The notes under the pieces are model-generated. The model had not been told where the DNA came from. It saw only the letters and a list, made by a program, of their open reading frames with translations, and ran no database searches. The position numbers and the translations under genes were made by a program. From Lachnospiraceae bacterium (GTDB lineage Bacteria > Bacillota > Clostridia > Lachnospirales > Lachnospiraceae), in contig SVEW01000110.1 in NCBI GenBank assembly GCA_015057205.1, positions 1 to 7,630 of the forward strand: a stretch of DNA of 7,630 nucleotides, written 5' to 3'. This document shows, one piece after another, positions 7,336-7,630 of the stretch (within the stretch, counting starts at the first letter, position 1; the number at the start of each line of letters is the position of its first letter).

Positions 7336-7630
7336 ATGAATAAAAAGAAATATGTTTTTGTTGATTTAGATGGAACACTATTAACAGATGAGAAAACGGT
7401 TTGCCAGCGCAATGCTGAAGCAATTGCAAAGGCCATTGAACAAGGACATCATGTTATAACTGCAACGGGACGTCCTTTAGAATCCGCCATTATAGGAGCT
7501 AAAAATGCCGGGTTACACAAACCGGGCTGTTATATTTTAGCTTACAATGGTGGTTTGATTTATGAATGCGCTACGGATAACATTTTGCACGAAGAAACGT
7601 TATCAATGAGTGTAGTAGAAGCAATGTTTA
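7336..7630 (+). CDS. Cof-type HAD-superfamily hydrolase, N-terminal part (3' end outside window)
   Basis: The 98 visible residues open with VFVDLDGTLLTDE, HAD motif I, in which Asp10 is the expected nucleophile and Asp12 the acid/base. Motif II follows in ITATGRP (Thr44, then Gly-Arg-Pro). AYNGGLIYE (69-77) matches the segment after motif II in Cof-type (class IIB) HAD phosphatases, which typically dephosphorylate sugar phosphates, nucleotides or flavin and pyridoxal phosphates in the cytosol. The cap domain and motifs III and IV lie beyond the right edge, so the substrate cannot be inferred. The ATG at 7336 has GAGGT six bases upstream. The gene is divergent from the DUF5050-like gene, 64 bases away; no strong promoter for it was seen in that gap. 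The superfamily call is firm, the subfamily likely. Confidence 0.93.
   Translation, partial: MNKKKYVFVDLDGTLLTDEKTVCQRNAEAIAKAIEQGHHVITATGRPLESAIIGAKNAGLHKPGCYILAYNGGLIYECATDNILHEETLSMSVVEAMF

Noticed and set aside
7323..7343. Six-codon ATG mini-frame overlapping the HAD start, a possible leader peptide
   Set aside because: No Shine-Dalgarno sequence precedes it, and the HAD gene's own site GAGGT lies within it; chance is the simpler explanation.
1..7630. Possible undescribed defence, mobile or regulatory system in the window
   Set aside because: All but small gaps is explained by five recognisable genes of housekeeping or common type. No direct-repeat array, transposase, integrase, toxin-antitoxin pair or RNA gene was seen.

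Overview
The window looks like an ordinary chromosomal segment of a low-GC Gram-positive bacterium, most likely a Clostridia member of the Lachnospiraceae type. The evidence is a PolC-type replicative polymerase (a Firmicutes hallmark), the non-mevalonate isoprenoid gene ispG, AT-rich sequence with AT-leaning codon choice, and the gene order rseP-ispG-polC, which I recall as common in Clostridia. The taxonomic call is inference; there is no rRNA or other decisive marker.

Layout. (1) Bases 2-706, plus strand: the 3' part of the site-2 membrane protease gene rseP (rasP), cut by the left edge. (2) 720-1772: ispG, complete. (3) 1776-6227: polC, complete, with every expected domain. These three are packed with gaps of 13 and 3 bases, each with a Shine-Dalgarno sequence, and read as the tail of one operon linking membrane proteolysis, isoprenoid synthesis and DNA replication. 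(4) 6243-7271, minus strand: a membrane-anchored repeat protein of the DUF5050 / beta-propeller-like type, convergent with polC. A strong hairpin at 6236-6263 lies between them and also encodes the protein's last residues. (5) 7336-7630, plus strand: the start of a Cof-type HAD phosphatase, cut by the right edge and divergent from (4).

The only intergenic region with visible control signals is the 64-base stretch between the last two genes. It holds a near-consensus sigma-A promoter for the minus-strand gene, whose -35 box overlaps the ribosome binding site of the HAD gene. No tRNA, rRNA, CRISPR array, insertion sequence or prophage sign was seen. I found no convincing undescribed system. The points most worth a second look are the seven-fold repeat in the DUF5050-like protein, the terminator embedded in its coding end, the overlapping divergent control region, and the apparently complete PHP metal site in PolC.
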